Positions 11,864 to 14,111 of a stretch of 14,111 nucleotides of DNA are shown one piece after another. Source of the DNA: Victivallales bacterium (GTDB lineage: Bacteria; Verrucomicrobiota; Lentisphaeria; Oligosphaerales; Oligosphaeraceae); assembly GCA_900769285.1 (NCBI GenBank), contig CAAGGB010000050.1, positions 1 through 14,111 of the forward strand. The letters are read 5' to 3'. Within the stretch, counting starts at the first letter, position 1. Every line of letters starts with the position of its first letter. The notes beneath the pieces are model-generated. The model was given only the letters and a program-made list of their open reading frames with translations. It ran no database searches and was not told where the DNA came from. The translations under genes were made by a program, and so were the position numbers.

Positions 11864-13894
11864 ATGCAAGCCATCGACAAAATCCGGAACATCGGCATCA
11901 TCGCGCACATCGACGCCGGCAAGACGAGCACCACGGAGGGCTTCCTCTACTACTCGGGCCTGACGCACCGCTACGGGAGCATCGACGACGGGACAACCGT
12001 CATGGACTTCCTGCCCGAGGAACGCGCGCGCGGCATCACCATCGCGGCGGCGGCGGCGACCATCCCCTGGCGCGACTGCATGATTCACCTGATCGACACT
12101 CCCGGACACATCGACTTCACGGCCGAGGTCGAACGCTCCCTGCGCGTCATCGACGGCGCGGTGGTCATCTTCTCGGCAGTCGAGGGCGTGGAGGCCCAGA
12201 GCGAGAAGGTGTGGCGACAGGCCGACAACTATGGTGTGCCGAAAATCGCGTTCGTGAACAAGATGGACCGCATCGGCGCCTCGTTCGAGCGGACGGTCGA
12301 GCAAATCGACGCGAAGTTCGGGAACTGCGCCCTGCCCGTGTATCTGCCCAACGGCGAGGAAAGCGGCTTCACCTGCGTGGTGGACGTCATCCGGCGCGAG
12401 CTGGTCACGTTCAGCGGCGAACGAAACAGCGAGACGCACCGCGAGCCGCTGCCGGAGGAGTACGCGGACGCCTGGCAGACGGCGCATGACGCGCTGCTGG
12501 AACGCCTGTCGGACCATTCGGACGAGATTGCGGAGCTGTATCTGGCGGAGGAGGAAATCTCCGAGGAGCTGATACGCCAGGAGATACGCCGCCTGACGCT
12601 GGCCCGCAAGGTGGTCCCCGTCTATGTCGGGTCGGCCAAAAAGAACCTCGGCGTGCAGTTGCTGGCGGATGGCGTCATCGACTTCCTCCCCTCCCCCCTG
12701 GAGGTCCCACCCCACAAGGGCTTCCTGACGAAGACGGACGAGGAGACGGAAATCCCCTGCGACGCCGGAAAGCCCTTCGCCGGACTCATCTTCAAGGTGA
12801 ACGCCTCCACGACGGCCGACCTCTTCTATCTGCGCATCTACTCGGGACGACTCAAGTCGAACGACACGCTGCTCAACTCCCGCACGGGCGAAAAGCTGCG
12901 CACACGCCAGATCTTCAAAATCTACGCCAAGTCGACGGAGGTCATCGAGGAGGCGGGCCCCGGCGACATCGTGGGACTGGCCGGCCTCAAGAACTGCGGC
13001 ATCGGTGACACGCTGTGCGACCCGAAGCGACCCGTCGCGCTGGAGAAAATCAGCTTCCCCGAGCCCGTCATCTCCATGGTGGTCGAGCCCAAGATGAGCA
13101 AGGACAAGGACAAGCTGGACGAAATCCTCGACCTGCTCTGCCGCGAGGACCAGACGCTCCGACGCTCCACCGCCGAGGACACCGGACAGCGGCTCCTCTC
13201 CGGCATGGGCGAACTCCATCTCGAGGTCAGCCTGAAGCGCGTCGCAACCGACTTCAACTGCGACATCCGCATCGGCGAACCGCGCGTCGCCTTCCGCGAG
13301 ACGCTGCTCGGCGAGACCACCGAGCACGTCGTCTTCGAGCGCGCAATCGGAGATCAGCAGGTCTACGCGGAGGTCACCGTGGCGTTCCGTCCGCTGCCGC
13401 CCGGCGAGCAGTTCTTCGACATCCGCAACGAGGTGCGCACACCCAACGTCCCCAAGGCCTTCATGGCGGCGGCCGAACACGCGCTGCTGGACGGCCTCCA
13501 TACCGGCGGCCTCCACGGATACCCGCTCATCTATGTCGGGGCGACCATCCAGGACATCCGCTTCTCGCAGGAGCTGACGACCGAGGGCGCCGTCGTCGGC
13601 GCGGTGCTGCAGGCGATTGACCAGGCGCTGAACCACAGCGGCACCGTCATCCTGGAGCCGCTCATGCACCTGGAGGTGCTGACCCCCGAGGACACGGTCG
13701 GCGAGGTCAGCGTCTATCTCCAGCCGCGACGCGCCGTCATCCGCGACATCGAGACGCTCGGGCCGATGAAGAAAATCGTCTGCGAAGTGCCGCTGGCCGA
13801 GATGTTCGGCTTCGGCAAGGCCTTGCCGCGGCTGTCCGGCGGACGCGGCTCCTTCTCGATGGAGCCCTCCGGATACCAGCCCATGAACGGCTGA
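11864..13894 (+). CDS. Elongation factor G-like GTPase (EF-G paralog)
   Basis: This 676-aa cytoplasmic translation factor has the full EF-G domain order. GTPase motifs: AHIDAGKT (14-21), RGITI (56-60), DTPGH (78-82, with the catalytic His), NKMD (132-135) and GSAKK (256-260). Domains II-III include GMGELHLE (447-454), and domain V contains the EVPLAEMFGF segment (641-650). Domain IV differs from standard EF-G: the tip loop usually SGGxGQYG reads IGDQQVY (495-501), and the second tip, usually SYHDVDSSE, reads DIRFSQELTTE (564-574), without the His. This suggests a paralog (EF-G2-type) rather than the housekeeping translocase; it is not a clear TetM-type protein. The frame is open far upstream. 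ATG 11864 is chosen because MQAIDKIRNIGIIAHIDAGKT matches family N-termini and follows the predicted promoter. ATG 11801, with GAGG upstream, is the alternative. It stands alone, divergent from the cytochrome operon. Confidence 0.88.
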   Translation: MQAIDKIRNIGIIAHIDAGKTSTTEGFLYYSGLTHRYGSIDDGTTVMDFLPEERARGITIAAAAATIPWRDCMIHLIDTPGHIDFTAEVERSLRVIDGAVVIFSAVEGVEAQSEKVWRQADNYGVPKIAFVNKMDRIGASFERTVEQIDAKFGNCALPVYLPNGEESGFTCVVDVIRRELVTFSGERNSETHREPLPEEYADAWQTAHDALLERLSDHSDEIAELYLAEEEISEELIRQEIRRLTLARKVVPVYVGSAKKNLGVQLLADGVIDFLPSPLEVPPHKGFLTKTDEETEIPCDAGKPFAGLIFKVNASTTADLFYLRIYSGRLKSNDTLLNSRTGEKLRTRQIFKIYAKSTEVIEEAGPGDIVGLAGLKNCGIGDTLCDPKRPVALEKISFPEPVISMVVEPKMSKDKDKLDEILDLLCREDQTLRRSTAEDTGQRLLSGMGELHLEVSLKRVATDFNCDIRIGEPRVAFRETLLGETTEHVVFERAIGDQQVYAEVTVAFRPLPPGEQFFDIRNEVRTPNVPKAFMAAAEHALLDGLHTGGLHGYPLIYVGATIQDIRFSQELTTEGAVVGAVLQAIDQALNHSGTVILEPLMHLEVLTPEDTVGEVSVYLQPRRAVIRDIETLGPMKKIVCEVPLAEMFGFGKALPRLSGGRGSFSMEPSGYQPMNG

Positions 13895-13917
13895 CGAAGC
13901 GTCAGCACGGACGCGCC

Positions 13918-13973
13918 AACAGGGCGCGCCGACGGGTGCCGCAAGGCCCCGGTTCGGCGCGCCCTGTTTTTTT
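13918..13973 (+). terminator. Rho-independent terminator after the EF-G-like gene
   Basis: A 13-bp perfect stem (13918-13930 with 13956-13968) encloses 25 bases and ends in seven T (13967-13973). A short hairpin CTGACG/CGTCAG (13891-13905) also covers the stop codon. Confidence 0.9.
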
Positions 13974-14045
13974 CATATGCGTCGTCCTCTTGCAGAATGT
14001 TCTCCAACGGCGGTTCCTATCGCCTCCATCAACGATAGAAAAACA

Positions 14046-14070
14046 ACGAGAGTGACGAGAGTGACGAGAG
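14046..14070. repeat. Short 9-bp tandem repeat
   Basis: ACGAGAGTG occurs 2.8 times in tandem. It lies in the gene-free tail after the terminator, next to the contig end. No function is visible. Confidence 0.7.
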
Positions 14071-14092
14071 AAAAAACGCCGAGCGAAGCGAG

Positions 14093-14111
14093 AGATCGGA
14101 AGAGCGTCGTG
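14093..14111 (+). other. Illumina adapter remnant at the contig end
   Basis: AGATCGGAAGAGCGTCGTG is, from memory, the first 19 bases of the TruSeq read-2 adapter as it appears in read-through. An exact 19-base match flush with the contig end is best explained as untrimmed adapter rather than genomic sequence. Confidence 0.93.

Noticed and set aside
11696..13669. Minus-strand open frame of 657 codons opposite EF-G
   Set aside because: Antisense shadow of a well-recognised gene; no family motifs.
11864..13894. TetM-like ribosomal protection (tetracycline resistance) protein
   Set aside because: The N-terminus and GTPase segments (for example AFVNKMDRIGASF) match EF-G better than TetM, and there is no mobile-element context.

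Overview
The window is a GC-rich bacterial contig with the gene order 16S rRNA (-), non-coding rrn leader/promoter region, uxuA-like gene (+), NSS transporter (+), secreted propeller-cytochrome c (-), giant secreted cytochrome (-), elongation factor G-like GTPase (+). The organism is most likely a member of the PVC group (Planctomycetes-Verrucomicrobia-Lentisphaerae). The 16S gene carries the probe-338 variant GCAGCCTCCCGTAGGAGT, which I recall as the EUB338-IV form designed for lineages such as Lentisphaerae. Giant secreted proteins that join a hydrazine-synthase-alpha-like cytochrome to a SUMF1/FGE-like domain are also, as far as I know, typical of Planctomycetes and Lentisphaerae. Phylum placement is an inference; aligning the 16S would settle it.

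Positions 1-2490 hold one ribosomal unit read leftward. The 16S gene (about 66-1573) is flanked by a 15-bp perfect inverted repeat (1-15 and 1706-1720), the expected RNase III stem of pre-16S RNA. Just upstream, a roughly 60-bp module is repeated at a spacing of exactly 104 bp. Each copy carries TTGCAA, a 16-bp spacer and an extended -10 with a TGATAA core, so these look like duplicated rrn promoters. Further upstream is a stronger promoter on the same strand (TTGACA-16-TAAAGT). It is followed by about 147 nt that can fold into four hairpins, the last running into a U6 tract. This is a candidate independent small RNA, or an attenuated rRNA leader.

Positions 2303-4902 form a probable two-gene operon with its own promoter (TTGCAA-17-TATTAT): a short mannonate dehydratase family enzyme and a sodium:neurotransmitter-symporter family transporter. 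A 16-bp perfect stem (4949-4988) separates it from the convergent genes.

Positions 11611-5028 (minus strand) are a probable two-gene operon for exported c-type cytochromes: a 1558-aa protein (discoidin-like N-terminus, hydrazine-synthase-alpha-like propeller/cytochrome region with two CxxCH, SUMF1/FGE-like C-terminus without the catalytic cysteines), then a 610-aa YVTN-propeller/diheme cytochrome. Both should act outside the cytoplasmic membrane in electron transfer; the substrate is unknown.

Positions 11864-13894 encode an EF-G paralog with intact GTPase motifs but altered domain IV tip loops, divergently transcribed from the cytochrome operon and closed by a strong Rho-independent terminator. 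The last 19 bases match an Illumina TruSeq adapter and are probably not genomic. No insertion sequence, CRISPR array, tRNA or phage gene was seen.
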